Positions 28,810 to 37,511 of a stretch of DNA of 64,000 bases are shown piece by piece. A program made the translations under genes and the position numbers. The stretch's first letter is position 1; the number at the start of each line of letters is the position of its first letter. Source of the stretch: Muribaculum intestinale (lineage in GTDB: Bacteria; Bacteroidota; Bacteroidia; Bacteroidales; Muribaculaceae); assembly GCF_002201515.1 (NCBI RefSeq), contig NZ_CP021421.1, positions 2,418,001 to 2,482,000 of the forward strand, written 5' to 3'. The notes beneath the pieces were generated by a model that was not told the DNA's origin, made no database searches, and saw nothing but the letters and a program-made list of their open reading frames with translations.

Positions 28810-30056
28810 CAGTCTTCAAGTTTGTGTATCACCAGGCCCGAGCGTAGTTTGGGCTCGAACCATGTGGTCTTGGGTGGCATGATGTTGCCGGTGTCGGCGA
28901 TTCTCATCAGCTGCTCCATAGATACCGGGTAGAGCGCCAGGGCTACTTTCATCTCGCCGGAGTCTACGCGGCGTTTCAGTTCGCCGAGGCCGCGTATGCC
29001 GCCTACGAAATCGATACGCTTGTCGGAACGCAGGTCGTGGATTCCTAGGATATCTCGCAGAATAAGGTCGCTTGATATAGTCACGTCGAGTCCGCCTATA
29101 GGGTCGGCATCGTTGTATCTTCCTTCGCGCGGAGTAAGGCTATACCAGTTTCCTTCGAGGTAGAGTGAGAAGTTGTGCAATGCAGCGGGACGGTATTCTT
29201 CGGTGCCCTTATCCTCTACGCAGAAGTCTTTTTTCAGAGCTTCAAGAAACTCTTCTGGGTTAAGCCCATTGAGGTCGCGGACTACGCGGTTGTAGTCGAT
29301 AATGTTGAGATGTGATGCAGGGAATGCTACTGCAAGGAAGTAGTTGTATTCCTCGTCGCCCTTGTGGTTGGGGTTGTTTTTGGCCTTCTCGTTGCCGACG
29401 AGTGCGGCGGCGGCCGTACGGTGGTGGCCGTCGGCTATGTACAGTGCCGGAATGGCTGCGAATAGCTCGGTGATGCGGTCGATAATGGCATGGTCGTCAA
29501 TCACCCAGAAGTGATGGCCGAAACCGTCGGGAGCGGTGAAGTCATATTCGGGCTCGGCGGCGGTAACATTGCGGATTATCGTCTCAAGCTCGTCGTTGTC
29601 GGGAAATGCGAAGAATACCGGCTCGATATTGGCATTGTTGATGCGCACGTGTTTCATGCGGTCTTCTTCTTTATCGCGACGTGTGAGTTCGTGCTTCTTG
29701 ATGCGCTCCTCCATGTAGTCCTCTACGTTGGCCGCAATTACGAATCCGTACTGTGTATGGCCGTTCATGGTCTGGGCGTAGATGTAGTAGTGCTCTTCCC
29801 GGTCCTGTATGAGCCATCCGTTATGTTGGAATGCATTGAAGTTGGCTACCGCACGGTCGTATACCTTGGGGTCGTGCTCGTCAGTGCCGGGCTCGAAGTC
29901 TATTTCAGGCTTTATGATATGGTAAAGCGACTTTTCGTTGTCGCCGGCTTCAGCGCGGGCTTCTTCGGAGTTGAGTACGTCATATGGCCGTGAGGCAACT
30001 TCTGTAACGAGTTCGCGTGGAGGGCGTACTCCGCGGAAAGGTTTTATCTTTGCCAT
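28809..30056 (-). CDS. DUF1015 family protein
   Basis: The 415-residue cytosolic protein matches the DUF1015 family: it starts MAKIKPFRGVRPP, with RPYDVLNSEEARA shortly after, YYIYAQTMNGHTQYGFVIAA (about 92-111), LYIADGHHRTAAA (about 210) and a DFVGG segment near 345. The DGHHR block suggests a ParB-like nucleotide-binding motif, but the biochemical role is not established to my knowledge. It lies between purA (5 nt) and rseC (1-nt overlap) in a long minus-strand transcript. Confidence 0.87.
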   Translation of the reverse strand: MAKIKPFRGVRPPRELVTEVASRPYDVLNSEEARAEAGDNEKSLYHIIKPEIDFEPGTDEHDPKVYDRAVANFNAFQHNGWLIQDREEHYYIYAQTMNGHTQYGFVIAANVEDYMEERIKKHELTRRDKEEDRMKHVRINNANIEPVFFAFPDNDELETIIRNVTAAEPEYDFTAPDGFGHHFWVIDDHAIIDRITELFAAIPALYIADGHHRTAAAALVGNEKAKNNPNHKGDEEYNYFLAVAFPASHLNIIDYNRVVRDLNGLNPEEFLEALKKDFCVEDKGTEEYRPAALHNFSLYLEGNWYSLTPREGRYNDADPIGGLDVTISSDLILRDILGIHDLRSDKRIDFVGGIRGLGELKRRVDSGEMKVALALYPVSMEQLMRIADTGNIMPPKTTWFEPKLRSGLVIHKLED

Positions 30057-30061
30057 GATGC

Positions 30062-31330
30062 TTATTTTTTACGGATGATGGTCTGCTCGCGGTCCGGGCC
30101 AATCGATACGATTACAATAGGAGTTCCGAGTTCCTTTTCGAGGAATGCGATATAGTCGGTGAAGGCTGTGGGGAACTCCTCTTCGCTCCGCATCTTTGTC
30201 ATATCGGTTTTCCAGCCGGGGAGAGTGATATAGACGGGCTTGATTTCATCTTCTTCGATTGAGAAGGGGAACTCCTCTACGCGCTCGCCGTTTATTTCGT
30301 AGGCCACGCAAGCCTTGATTTCGTCGAATCCGTCGAGTACGTCGCTCTTCATCATGATGAGCTTGTTGACTCCGTTGACCATGATTGCGTATTTAAGAGC
30401 TACAAGATCAATCCATCCGCAGCGGCGCTCGCGGCCGGTCACTGCTCCGTATTCGTGGCCGAGGTCGCGGATAAGTTTGCCGGTCTCGTCAAACAGTTCG
30501 GTCGGGAACGGCCCGGCGCCTACACGGGTGCAATAAGCCTTGAATATACCGTAGACGTCGCCGATTTTGCGTGGAGCCACGCCAAGTCCGGCACACGCTC
30601 CGGCACAGATTGTGTTGGATGATGTGACAAACGGATAGCTGCCGAAGTCGACGTCGAGCATTGTACCTTGAGCGCCTTCGCATAGCACGCTCTTGCCTTC
30701 GTTGAGGCAATGGTTCATATAATGCTCGCTGTCGATAATGTCGAATGTGCGCAGATATTCGATTGCATCAAGCCATTTTGCTTCCAGCTCGGCAAATTCA
30801 GGCTCTTCGCCCATCGAGCGCAACATCGCAACATGACGGTTGCGTGCAGCCTCGTATTTTTTGCCGAAATTGTGGAATATGTCGCCGAGTCGCAGACCGT
30901 TGCGGCTTACTTTGTCGGTATATGTAGGGCCGATGCCTTTACCGGTGGTGCCGATTTTAGCTCCACCTTTGGCCCGTTCGTTGGCCGCGTCAAGCAAGCG
31001 GTGGGTGGGGAGTATGAGGTGGATTTTTTTCGATAGCTTCAACACTTTGTGTAGGTCGGTTCCGCTCTTTTCGAGCGCTTCGGCTTCTTCGCGGAACAGT
31101 ACCGGATCAAGTACTACTCCATTGCCGATGATATTGGTCTGGCCATGCTGGAACACACCGGAGGGGATAGACCGGAGCACATATTTCTTGCCTTCGAACT
31201 CAAGAGTGTGTCCGGCGTTAGGTCCGCCCTGGAATCGGGCTACCACGTCGTAGTCGGGAGTGAGCACGTCAACTACCTTGCCTTTGCCTTCGTCGCCCCA
31301 CTGGAGGCCGAGCAATACGTCAACTTTCAT
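30062..31330 (-). CDS. purA: Adenylosuccinate synthetase
   Basis: Starting at the ATG at 31330 the protein (MKVDVLLGLQWGDEGKGKVV) has 422 residues. An in-frame upstream extension overlaps fur and is rejected. The GTP-binding and catalytic GDEGKGK motif is at 12-18, NAGHT at about 40 and the RTRVGAGPFPTEL-like stretch (CTRVGAGPFPTEL) at about 295. It makes adenylosuccinate from IMP, aspartate and GTP. It is 28 nt after fur on the same strand. Confidence 0.97.
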   Translation of the reverse strand: MKVDVLLGLQWGDEGKGKVVDVLTPDYDVVARFQGGPNAGHTLEFEGKKYVLRSIPSGVFQHGQTNIIGNGVVLDPVLFREEAEALEKSGTDLHKVLKLSKKIHLILPTHRLLDAANERAKGGAKIGTTGKGIGPTYTDKVSRNGLRLGDIFHNFGKKYEAARNRHVAMLRSMGEEPEFAELEAKWLDAIEYLRTFDIIDSEHYMNHCLNEGKSVLCEGAQGTMLDVDFGSYPFVTSSNTICAGACAGLGVAPRKIGDVYGIFKAYCTRVGAGPFPTELFDETGKLIRDLGHEYGAVTGRERRCGWIDLVALKYAIMVNGVNKLIMMKSDVLDGFDEIKACVAYEINGERVEEFPFSIEEDEIKPVYITLPGWKTDMTKMRSEEEFPTAFTDYIAFLEKELGTPIVIVSIGPDREQTIIRKK

Positions 31331-31358
31331 TTTGATTCTGTGTTGGTTTATTGTAGTG

Positions 31359-31823
31359 TTATTGTTTCTTTTTTCTGCGGTTGCGGCGGGTACACGCCGC
31401 GCATATGCCATGGATATACAGACGGAAGTACGAAGAATGGAATGCGGAGTAGTGTCTTCCATCAACAAATGCCGCAAGCTCGGGGTCTTTCACTTCCTTC
31501 ACTTTGCCGCACTGTGTGCAGATGAGGTGGAGGTGGTTGGATATTCCGGTCAATTCGTATTGAGCCGGATTTGACCCGAAACGGTGGCACCGCACTATCG
31601 CGGCATCGGTGAGCAGGTCGATAGTGTTGTAGATTGTAGCACGGCTTACATGGTATCCGTCGGCCTCAATAGCACTATATAGCTCGTCGATGTCGAAATG
31701 GTGTGACATCTCGCACACTTTGTCGAGTATGGCAAAGCGTTCGGGAGTGCGCCGCAGTTTCTTTGCTGAGAGGTAGGCTGTTAACGCTGCGTGCGCGGCA
31801 TTTCGTGTCTTGTCGTCGACCAT
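31359..31823 (-). CDS. Fur-family transcriptional regulator
   Basis: The 154-residue protein has the Fur winged helix (about 10-90, with RRTPERFAIL, HFDIDELYSAI and VSRATIYNTIDLL) and a C-terminal dimerisation domain with HLHLICTQCGK (about 97-107) and a terminal CAAC pair (about 143-146), which likely hold structural zinc. Whether it senses iron, zinc or peroxide (Fur, Zur or PerR) cannot be decided from these residues. The promoter -7 box ends 8 nt before the ATG, so the transcript appears leaderless. Confidence 0.92.
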   Translation of the reverse strand: MVDDKTRNAAHAALTAYLSAKKLRRTPERFAILDKVCEMSHHFDIDELYSAIEADGYHVSRATIYNTIDLLTDAAIVRCHRFGSNPAQYELTGISNHLHLICTQCGKVKEVKDPELAAFVDGRHYSAFHSSYFRLYIHGICAACTRRNRRKKKQ

Positions 31824-31830
31824 TGCGATG

Positions 31831-31862
31831 CAAAGATACTTAAATCCTTAGCTTTTACCAAA
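31831..31862 (-). promoter_or_regulatory. Bacteroidetes-type promoter for fur-purA-rnf
   Basis: Minus strand: TTTG (31859-31862), exactly 20 nt, TATCTTTG (31831-31838). Both boxes are perfect. The predicted transcription start falls within a few nucleotides of the fur ATG at 31823. Confidence 0.85.
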
Positions 31863-31936
31863 TTTTTGTAAATGCCCGATTGGTCATGACTTATAGCATG
31901 CTGTGGGATATACAGAGTGTGTTGACCAATGGTGGC

Positions 31937-34384
31937 TCAACGCAGTTCGACTACGGTTATTCCCGCTCCTCCAAACTGTATGTGCTCGTCGTGGTAGCTG
32001 CGTACGCCGTGGATTGTGTCGAGATACTGTCGTATGTACTGTCGGAGTGCTCCCGTGCCTGTGCCATGAAGTATTCGCACACGCTCGGCATTGAATCGTA
32101 TGGCATCGTCGATGTAGTATGTTACGGCCTGTACGGCTTCGTCTACGCGCATTCCGCGCACGTCGATTTCCTGTTTGAAGTCGAGCTGTCGCTGCCGTTG
32201 TGCGTCGGATGTGGCACCGACGAGCGATGCTCCCGATTTCATGCCGGAGGAGGGTTGGGCTATGGTGCGTCGCAGACGATTTACGGGTACCTCGGTCTGT
32301 AACATACCGAATGCCACTGTGGCTTTCTTCCCGTTTATGGCAAGCACTTTGCCTACTGTTCCCTGGCCGTCGAGACGTACGTTGTCGTCAACGCGTACGG
32401 GCTCGTTGTCTGCGGCCTGTCGTGTTTTTCCGCTCTCTTTTCGCCGTTTGGGCGCTTTTTTTAGCAATGCATTCTCTTTGCCGCCGGTGTGGAGCAGTCC
32501 TTCTTTTTCCTCACGGAGTCGGCGTCGTGCTTCGAGTGTGGATTCTTTCTCGGCCTGGGCGCGCTTTATCTCGTGGATGGTGCGTTCGATGGCTGCGTTA
32601 CTACCGTCGAGTATCTTTCGGGCTTCTTCCTTGGCTTCGGCCAGAATTTCGCGACGTTTCTCGCGCAGTTGTTCGGCGTCTTCCTCATATTGTGCGAGGC
32701 GGCTTTCTATTTTTTTCTCTTTCTGGCGAATGGCCATTCTCTTGTTTTCCCAGTAGCGCTTGTCGCGGGCGATGTCGAGTAGATACTTGTCGAGGTTGAT
32801 GTAATCGCTTCCGACTATTTTCTCGGCATCGGTAATGATAGTCTCGGGGAGTCCAATCTTGCGTGCTATTTCAATGGCAAACGAACTGCCGGGATTGCCG
32901 ATTGAGAGCTTGAACATCGGTTGCATGAGATGACGGTCGTAGAGCATTGAGCCGTTGACGAGTCCGTCGGTGTCTTCTGCGAAGTGCTTGAGATTCTGGT
33001 AATGTGTGGTTATTACACCCCACATGTGGCGGTCGTTGAACTGGCTCAATACGGCCTGGGCGATGGCACCGCCTATCTGCGGCTCTGTTCCGCCTCCAAA
33101 TTCATCAATCAGAACGAGGGTAGATGCGTCGCCGCGTTGGAGGAAATACTTCATGTTGCGGAGGTGAGAGCTGTAGGTTGACAGGTCGTCCTCGATTGAC
33201 TGGTCGTCGCCTATATCTATGAATATGTCGGCGAATATGCCCATGTGGGAGTTTTCATAGACCGGTGGAAGCAGACCGCATTGCAGCATGTACTGCACAA
33301 TACCTACAGTCTTAAGGCATACGGATTTTCCTCCCGCATTTGGACCGGATATTATGAGTATGCGTGAATCGCGGGTGAGGGTTATGTCGAGGGGTACAAT
33401 CTCTTTTGACTGTCGTCGCAGAGACATCAGCAGTACGGGATGGGTGGCATGGTACCATTCCATTTCGGGTTTCTCGGTCAGCGCGGGCATGTGTGCATCG
33501 ATATCGCGGGCGAGACGGGCCTTGGCCTGGATGAAATCGAGATAGCCTACGATGTCGAGCGATTCGATTATCTGCGGTATATCAGGACGCAATTCGTCGG
33601 TGAGTACAGTTAGTATTCGGGTTATTTCGCGGCGCTCCTCCATCTGGAGCTCGCGCACACGGTTGTTGGCCTCGACTATCTCAGCCGGCTCGATGTATAC
33701 GGTCTTTCCGGAGGCCGATTCGTCGTGGACTATACCTGAAATACGGCGTTTGTACATCGGGGGTACAGGGATGACGAGACGTCCGTCGCGCATAGATGGT
33801 GTAACGTCGCTTTCGATATATCCGGCCTCGACTGCATTCGACATGACGCGTCTCATCATGGAGGCTATGGCTCCGGATGTGGATGACAGTTGCGAGCGTA
33901 TCTCGCGCAACTCGGGAGAGGCGTTGTCGCGAATGTTGCCGAACCGGTCGATTATTCTGTCAATCGATTTTACGGTGAGTGGGAACGAGGCTATTTTTAT
34001 CCCGGTTTCATCAAGATGTGGATAGTCGGAATGGCCGTTATCATGGCGATGGGCGTTGAAGAATACCGCGAGGTCAGACATGACTGCCAGCGACGAGCGT
34101 ACGTCGAGCAGTTCAGGAGCGGTAATGAATGTGCCAGGCACGCGGGCGTGGGTGAGTACCTCGCTTACGTCGCGCACGCTTCCGAGGGGGAACTCCTCGT
34201 CGCTGTTAAGTATTGACAGCATTTCGGATGTGGAGCTGAGCCAATGGAGTACAGTCGGGAAATCAGACGAGAACGTCATCTCCTGGGTATGGCGCTGTCC
34301 GAGTGTCGATATGCAGCGTTCGGCCACCCATTCGCGCAGTGTGGCGAAGCCTATCTTGTGTTCAAAAGTGTCGGGATAAATCAT
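31937..34384 (-). CDS. mutS2: MutS2-family endonuclease/ribosome-rescue ATPase
   Basis: Starting at the ATG at 34384 (MIYPDTFEHKIGFATLREW) the protein has 815 residues. It has a MutS-type core and clamp, an ATPase with Walker A GPNAGGKS (about 340) and Walker B LVLIDEFGGGTEP, a long coiled coil (about 515-650) and a C-terminal Smr domain (about 735-815, with EIDVRGMRVDEA and RILHGTGTGALR). MutS2 lacks the mismatch-recognition domain; members suppress recombination or split collided ribosomes. A perfect -7 box (34393-34400) lies only 8 nt upstream. Confidence 0.95.
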   Translation of the reverse strand: MIYPDTFEHKIGFATLREWVAERCISTLGQRHTQEMTFSSDFPTVLHWLSSTSEMLSILNSDEEFPLGSVRDVSEVLTHARVPGTFITAPELLDVRSSLAVMSDLAVFFNAHRHDNGHSDYPHLDETGIKIASFPLTVKSIDRIIDRFGNIRDNASPELREIRSQLSSTSGAIASMMRRVMSNAVEAGYIESDVTPSMRDGRLVIPVPPMYKRRISGIVHDESASGKTVYIEPAEIVEANNRVRELQMEERREITRILTVLTDELRPDIPQIIESLDIVGYLDFIQAKARLARDIDAHMPALTEKPEMEWYHATHPVLLMSLRRQSKEIVPLDITLTRDSRILIISGPNAGGKSVCLKTVGIVQYMLQCGLLPPVYENSHMGIFADIFIDIGDDQSIEDDLSTYSSHLRNMKYFLQRGDASTLVLIDEFGGGTEPQIGGAIAQAVLSQFNDRHMWGVITTHYQNLKHFAEDTDGLVNGSMLYDRHLMQPMFKLSIGNPGSSFAIEIARKIGLPETIITDAEKIVGSDYINLDKYLLDIARDKRYWENKRMAIRQKEKKIESRLAQYEEDAEQLREKRREILAEAKEEARKILDGSNAAIERTIHEIKRAQAEKESTLEARRRLREEKEGLLHTGGKENALLKKAPKRRKESGKTRQAADNEPVRVDDNVRLDGQGTVGKVLAINGKKATVAFGMLQTEVPVNRLRRTIAQPSSGMKSGASLVGATSDAQRQRQLDFKQEIDVRGMRVDEAVQAVTYYIDDAIRFNAERVRILHGTGTGALRQYIRQYLDTIHGVRSYHDEHIQFGGAGITVVELR

Positions 34385-34392
34385 AGCTTCTG

Positions 34393-34400
34393 CAAAATTA
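34393..34400 (-). promoter_or_regulatory. -7 element for mutS2
   Basis: TAATTTTG on the minus strand is a perfect TAnnTTTG match 8 nt before the mutS2 ATG. The -33 box is not clear at 19-21 nt. The leader would be only a few nucleotides. Confidence 0.55.
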
Positions 34401-34474
34401 GCAAGAATTTGCAAAATGAGATGCTATTTGCATTTTTTAGGGAAAGTTACTACATGTGAATGTGTGGGAATAAT

Positions 34475-34482
34475 TAATTTTG
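34475..34482 (+). promoter_or_regulatory. -7 element for the NlpC/P60 lipoprotein gene
   Basis: TAATTTTG, a perfect -7 match, lies 40 nt before the ATG at 34523. The -33 half is weak. Confidence 0.5.
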
Positions 34483-34522
34483 TGTAAAGGAAGGTGTCTA
34501 TTTTATATCACATTATCCACAC

Positions 34523-35254
34523 ATGAAATCTATTCGCCTTATATCATATATATGTGTTGTCGCGGCTGTGTTGTCGCTTGCCGGATGTCGCTCCTCGCGC
34601 AGGGTGGTGCGGGGCAATGAGTCTGTTTCTACCACGGCCGGAGGTCTTGACCGTAGCCGTCCGGATACCCGAAAAATGCAGGGTGAGGATAAGAAACTTG
34701 TAGATGAAGCTCTTACATGGCTCGGTACTCCCTACCGCTATGGAGGAAGCGACTATAACGGTACCGATTGTTCGGGGCTTACAATGGAGGTCTACCGCAA
34801 GGCTCTTGGCATAAAGATTCCTCGGTCATCGCGTGAGCAGCAGCAGTTCTGCAAGTCGATATCCAAGGGTGCGCTAATGATTGGCGACCTTGTGTTTTTC
34901 AGTACCGGGCGTGATAAGAACCGTGTATCGCATGTTGGAATGTATGTCGGTGACGGAAAGATTGTACATGCCTCGGGGAGCAAGGGTGTTATAATAAGCA
35001 ATATGGGTGAGCGTTATTATGCGAGCACATACCATTCGTCGGGACATGTCGGGCGCTCATCGGATAAGCATCGCAACAATAACAAGAATAAGAAAGAGAA
35101 ACAGGTGGCTCCGCCTACGACACCGGTTGCAGAACCTGAGGTAAATCCGTCGACGCCTGCTCCTCAACGGATGGAGACAGACCCGCTGCGCTTTAATATG
35201 AATCAGGAAGTCGAGGCGCGTATCGATTCGATTTATTCATCGTTTCTTGACTGA
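34523..35254 (+). CDS. NlpC/P60-family lipoprotein endopeptidase
   Basis: The 243-residue lipoprotein has a signal sequence ending LAGC (Cys22). The NlpC/P60 peptidase domain (about 57-165) has the catalytic Cys83 in TDCSGL, His137 in SHVGMYVG and His149 in IVHASG. It should cut peptide bridges of peptidoglycan near the outer membrane. After the domain comes a basic asparagine/lysine-rich linker and a proline-rich tail (about 175-225), which is unusual for a minimal NlpC protein and may bind the wall. A terminator shared with gdhA follows. Confidence 0.93.
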   Translation: MKSIRLISYICVVAAVLSLAGCRSSRRVVRGNESVSTTAGGLDRSRPDTRKMQGEDKKLVDEALTWLGTPYRYGGSDYNGTDCSGLTMEVYRKALGIKIPRSSREQQQFCKSISKGALMIGDLVFFSTGRDKNRVSHVGMYVGDGKIVHASGSKGVIISNMGERYYASTYHSSGHVGRSSDKHRNNNKNKKEKQVAPPTTPVAEPEVNPSTPAPQRMETDPLRFNMNQEVEARIDSIYSSFLD

Positions 35255-35286
35255 GCGGGATGATATTGTATCTGCCATAATGAAAT

Positions 35287-35317
35287 AAGGGCTGTTTCTT
35301 CACACGAAACAGCCCTT
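35287..35317. terminator. Bidirectional terminator between NlpC and gdhA
   Basis: A 12-bp perfect stem (AAGGGCTGTTTC at 35287-35298 with 35306-35317) around a 7-nt loop lies between convergent genes ending at 35254 and 35348. Confidence 0.85.
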
Positions 35318-35347
35318 GATTTGATGACTATTGTCGATTGATTGCTA

Positions 35348-36685
35348 TCAGATGATGCCTTGTCCCATCATGGCGTGGGCTACCTTCATGAAGCCTGCGA
35401 TGTTGGCGCCCTTCATGTAGTTGATGTAGCCGTCGGGCTGTGTGCCGTATTTCACACACTGCTCGTGGATGTTGTCCATGATGTAGTGGAGTTTTTCGTC
35501 GACTTCTTTGGCGCTCCATTGCAGGTGCATTGCATTTTGGCTCATTTCGAGTCCGGAGGTAGCGACACCTCCGGCATTTACAGCCTTGCCGGGGGCATAG
35601 ATGGTGTGGGTCTCGATGAAGTGGTCGATGGCCTCGGGGGTACAGCCCATGTTGCTGACCTCGGCCACCATTTCCACGCCGTTGTCGACAAGCATGCGTG
35701 CGTCGTCGCCGTCGAGCTCGTTCTGTGTGGCACATGGTAGTGCTATGTCGACTTTCTGCTCCCATGGCTTGCGTCCGGGGAAGAACTTGGCTTCAGGGAA
35801 TTTTTCAACATAGGGCTCTACGATGTCGTTGCCTGAGGCGCGGAGTTCGAGCATGTATTCAATCTTCTCGCCTGATATGCCGGCAGGGTCGTAGACGTAT
35901 CCGTCGGGGCCGGAGATTGTGACAACCTTTGCTCCGAGTTCGCTTGCCTTAAGGGCTGCGCCCCATGCTACATTTCCGAAGCCGGATATGGCCACGGTCT
36001 TGCCTGCTATGGTCTCGTTGCGCAGTGCGAGCATATTGTTTACGAAATAGATAGCTCCGAATCCGGTTGCTTCGGGACGGATGCGCGAGCCACCGAAGTC
36101 GAGCCCTTTTCCGGTGAATGTGCCGTTGTGTTCCTCAACGAGTTTCTTGTACATTCCGTACATGTATCCGACCTCACGGCCTCCTACGCCGATATCGCCG
36201 GCGGGTACGTCGCGGTCGGGGCCTACATTCTTCCAAAGGCCAAGCATGAATGCCTGGCAGAAGCGCATTATCTCACGGTCGCTCTTGCCGCGTGGCGAGA
36301 AGTCGGAGCCGCCTTTCGCTCCACCCATCGGCAGGGTTGTAAGGGCGTTTTTGAATGTCTGCTCGAATCCGAGGAATTTAAGTATGGAGAGGGTTACAGA
36401 CGCGTGGAATCGGATGCCGCCTTTATACGGGCCTATGGCGTTGTTGAACTGTACGCGATAGCCGATATTTGTCTGCACTTCGCCTTTGTCGTCAATCCAT
36501 GTGACGCGGAATGTGACAATGCGGTCGGGTTCGACCATTCGTTCGATTATTTTTGCTTTCTCAAACTCGGGGTGCTGGTTGTATACGTCGGCTACGCTCA
36601 GAAGCACTTCACGCACTGCCTGCAGATACTCTTTCTCTCCGGGATGCTTTGCCTCGAGAGATGTGATGATATTGTTGATATCCAT
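35348..36685 (-). CDS. gdhA: NADP-specific glutamate dehydrogenase
   Basis: With the ATG at 36685 (MDINNIITSLEAKHP) the protein has 445 residues, the size of hexameric NADP-type GDH. The glutamate-binding and catalytic-lysine segment PMGGAKGGSDF (about 120-130) and the Rossmann motif SGFGNVAWG (about 237) are intact. It assimilates ammonia by reductive amination of 2-oxoglutarate. It stands alone, with its own -7 box at 36756-36763 and a leader of about 65 nt. Confidence 0.97.
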   Translation of the reverse strand: MDINNIITSLEAKHPGEKEYLQAVREVLLSVADVYNQHPEFEKAKIIERMVEPDRIVTFRVTWIDDKGEVQTNIGYRVQFNNAIGPYKGGIRFHASVTLSILKFLGFEQTFKNALTTLPMGGAKGGSDFSPRGKSDREIMRFCQAFMLGLWKNVGPDRDVPAGDIGVGGREVGYMYGMYKKLVEEHNGTFTGKGLDFGGSRIRPEATGFGAIYFVNNMLALRNETIAGKTVAISGFGNVAWGAALKASELGAKVVTISGPDGYVYDPAGISGEKIEYMLELRASGNDIVEPYVEKFPEAKFFPGRKPWEQKVDIALPCATQNELDGDDARMLVDNGVEMVAEVSNMGCTPEAIDHFIETHTIYAPGKAVNAGGVATSGLEMSQNAMHLQWSAKEVDEKLHYIMDNIHEQCVKYGTQPDGYINYMKGANIAGFMKVAHAMMGQGII

Positions 36686-36755
36686 ATCAAAAACTTTTTT
36701 TGATTGATAAACTTGAATTCTGTTTATGTTGTGAGTTCTGTTGTCATGTGACACA

Positions 36756-36763
36756 CAAATATA
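36756..36763 (-). promoter_or_regulatory. -7 element for gdhA
   Basis: TATATTTG on the minus strand is a perfect TAnnTTTG match 71 nt before the gdhA ATG. No TTTG box is seen at the proper distance. Confidence 0.5.
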
Positions 36764-36899
36764 ACAGTTAATTCTGACATTTAGCTATAAAGACAGCGTG
36801 ATTTTTTTATGTTTAAGGACATAAAAACGCTTGCCGGATGGTGTATGGACGCCTTTTGGTTGCAAAATGCTTAAACTGTCGCAACAATTTGTCATAATG

Positions 36900-36930
36900 T
36901 TGCATATTCTGTGAAAGTTGAGTAATTTTG
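36900..36930 (+). promoter_or_regulatory. Bacteroidetes-type promoter for the DUF4293 gene
   Basis: TTG (36900-36902), 20-nt spacer, TAATTTTG (36923-36930). The predicted leader of about 48 nt contains the 36962-36978 repeat. Confidence 0.75.
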
Positions 36931-36961
36931 TTCAGACAAAAAATGAGATATTAACTTCTAC

Positions 36962-36978
36962 AATTATTAAACAAGCTC
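36962..36978 (+). repeat. Second copy of the ATTATTAAACAAGCTC repeat
   Basis: AATTATTAAACAAGCTC shares 16 identical bases with the right arm of the palindrome at 13860-13931. Only one arm is present here, in the 5' leader of the DUF4293 gene. Confidence 0.6.
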
Positions 36979-36985
36979 ATATATT

Positions 36986-37411
36986 ATGGTAATACAACGT
37001 TGGCAGAGCGTGTTTCTGCTTATTGGCGCTATAGCCATGGGACTGTTTGCATTTCTTGGTACAGTATGCATAGGCGTTACCGACGGGATGGTGTGCTGGC
37101 ACTCTCTTGACTGCATTCCTCTTTTCATTCTTAACTGCGCTACGGCGCTGGTGGCGTTTATCGACATTTTCCTGTTCAATAATCTTAAAATGCAGAAGCG
37201 TGTGGCTATGATTGCCGCATTCATGTCGCTTGTGTCACTTGCACTCACTGTGGCCGCCGTTATGTCGCTTGACCAGGTTGTGGAAGCCGGGACGGTGGCC
37301 TGGCGCTGGACGATTGGTCTGCCTGTTGTGGCTGTGATATTTTTCATATGGGCCAACCGGCGCATGCGTGCCGACGAACGGCTTCTTAAAAGCTACGACC
37401 GCATACGCTAA
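36986..37411 (+). CDS. DUF4293 family membrane protein
   Basis: The 141-residue protein begins MVIQRWQSVFLLIGAIAMG, the typical opening of Bacteroidetes DUF4293 proteins. It has four hydrophobic segments (about 8-28, 42-62, 70-92 and 105-122) and a basic C-terminus (RRMRADERLLKS). Function unknown. It has a clear promoter and its own terminator, so it is a single-gene unit. Confidence 0.85.
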   Translation: MVIQRWQSVFLLIGAIAMGLFAFLGTVCIGVTDGMVCWHSLDCIPLFILNCATALVAFIDIFLFNNLKMQKRVAMIAAFMSLVSLALTVAAVMSLDQVVEAGTVAWRWTIGLPVVAVIFFIWANRRMRADERLLKSYDRIR

Positions 37412-37447
37412 GATACAAGTTCGGAATAACATTATAATCCATAGAAT

Positions 37448-37490
37448 AAAAATCGTCTCAGTCTATTCATATGGGCTGAGACGACTTTTT
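37448..37490 (+). terminator. Terminator after the DUF4293 gene
   Basis: TCGTCTCAG (37453-37461) pairs with CTGAGACGA (37476-37484) around a 14-nt loop, with an A-run before and CTTTTT after. It could serve both convergent genes. Confidence 0.85.
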
Positions 37491-37511
37491 ATGGAGGGTT
37501 TTGTATATGGC

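Larger units (their letters stand above)
36686..36985. other. Divergent intergenic region gdhA / DUF4293
   Basis: This 300-nt AT-rich stretch has no gene. It holds the gdhA -7 box (36756-36763, minus), a full TTG-N20-TAATTTTG promoter (36900-36930, plus) and a copy of the ATTATTAAACAAGCTC repeat in the leader of the DUF4293 gene. Confidence 0.7.

Noticed and set aside
31331..31477. Upstream extension of purA
   Set aside because: It overlaps fur; the family start MKVDVLLGLQWGDEG is at 31330.
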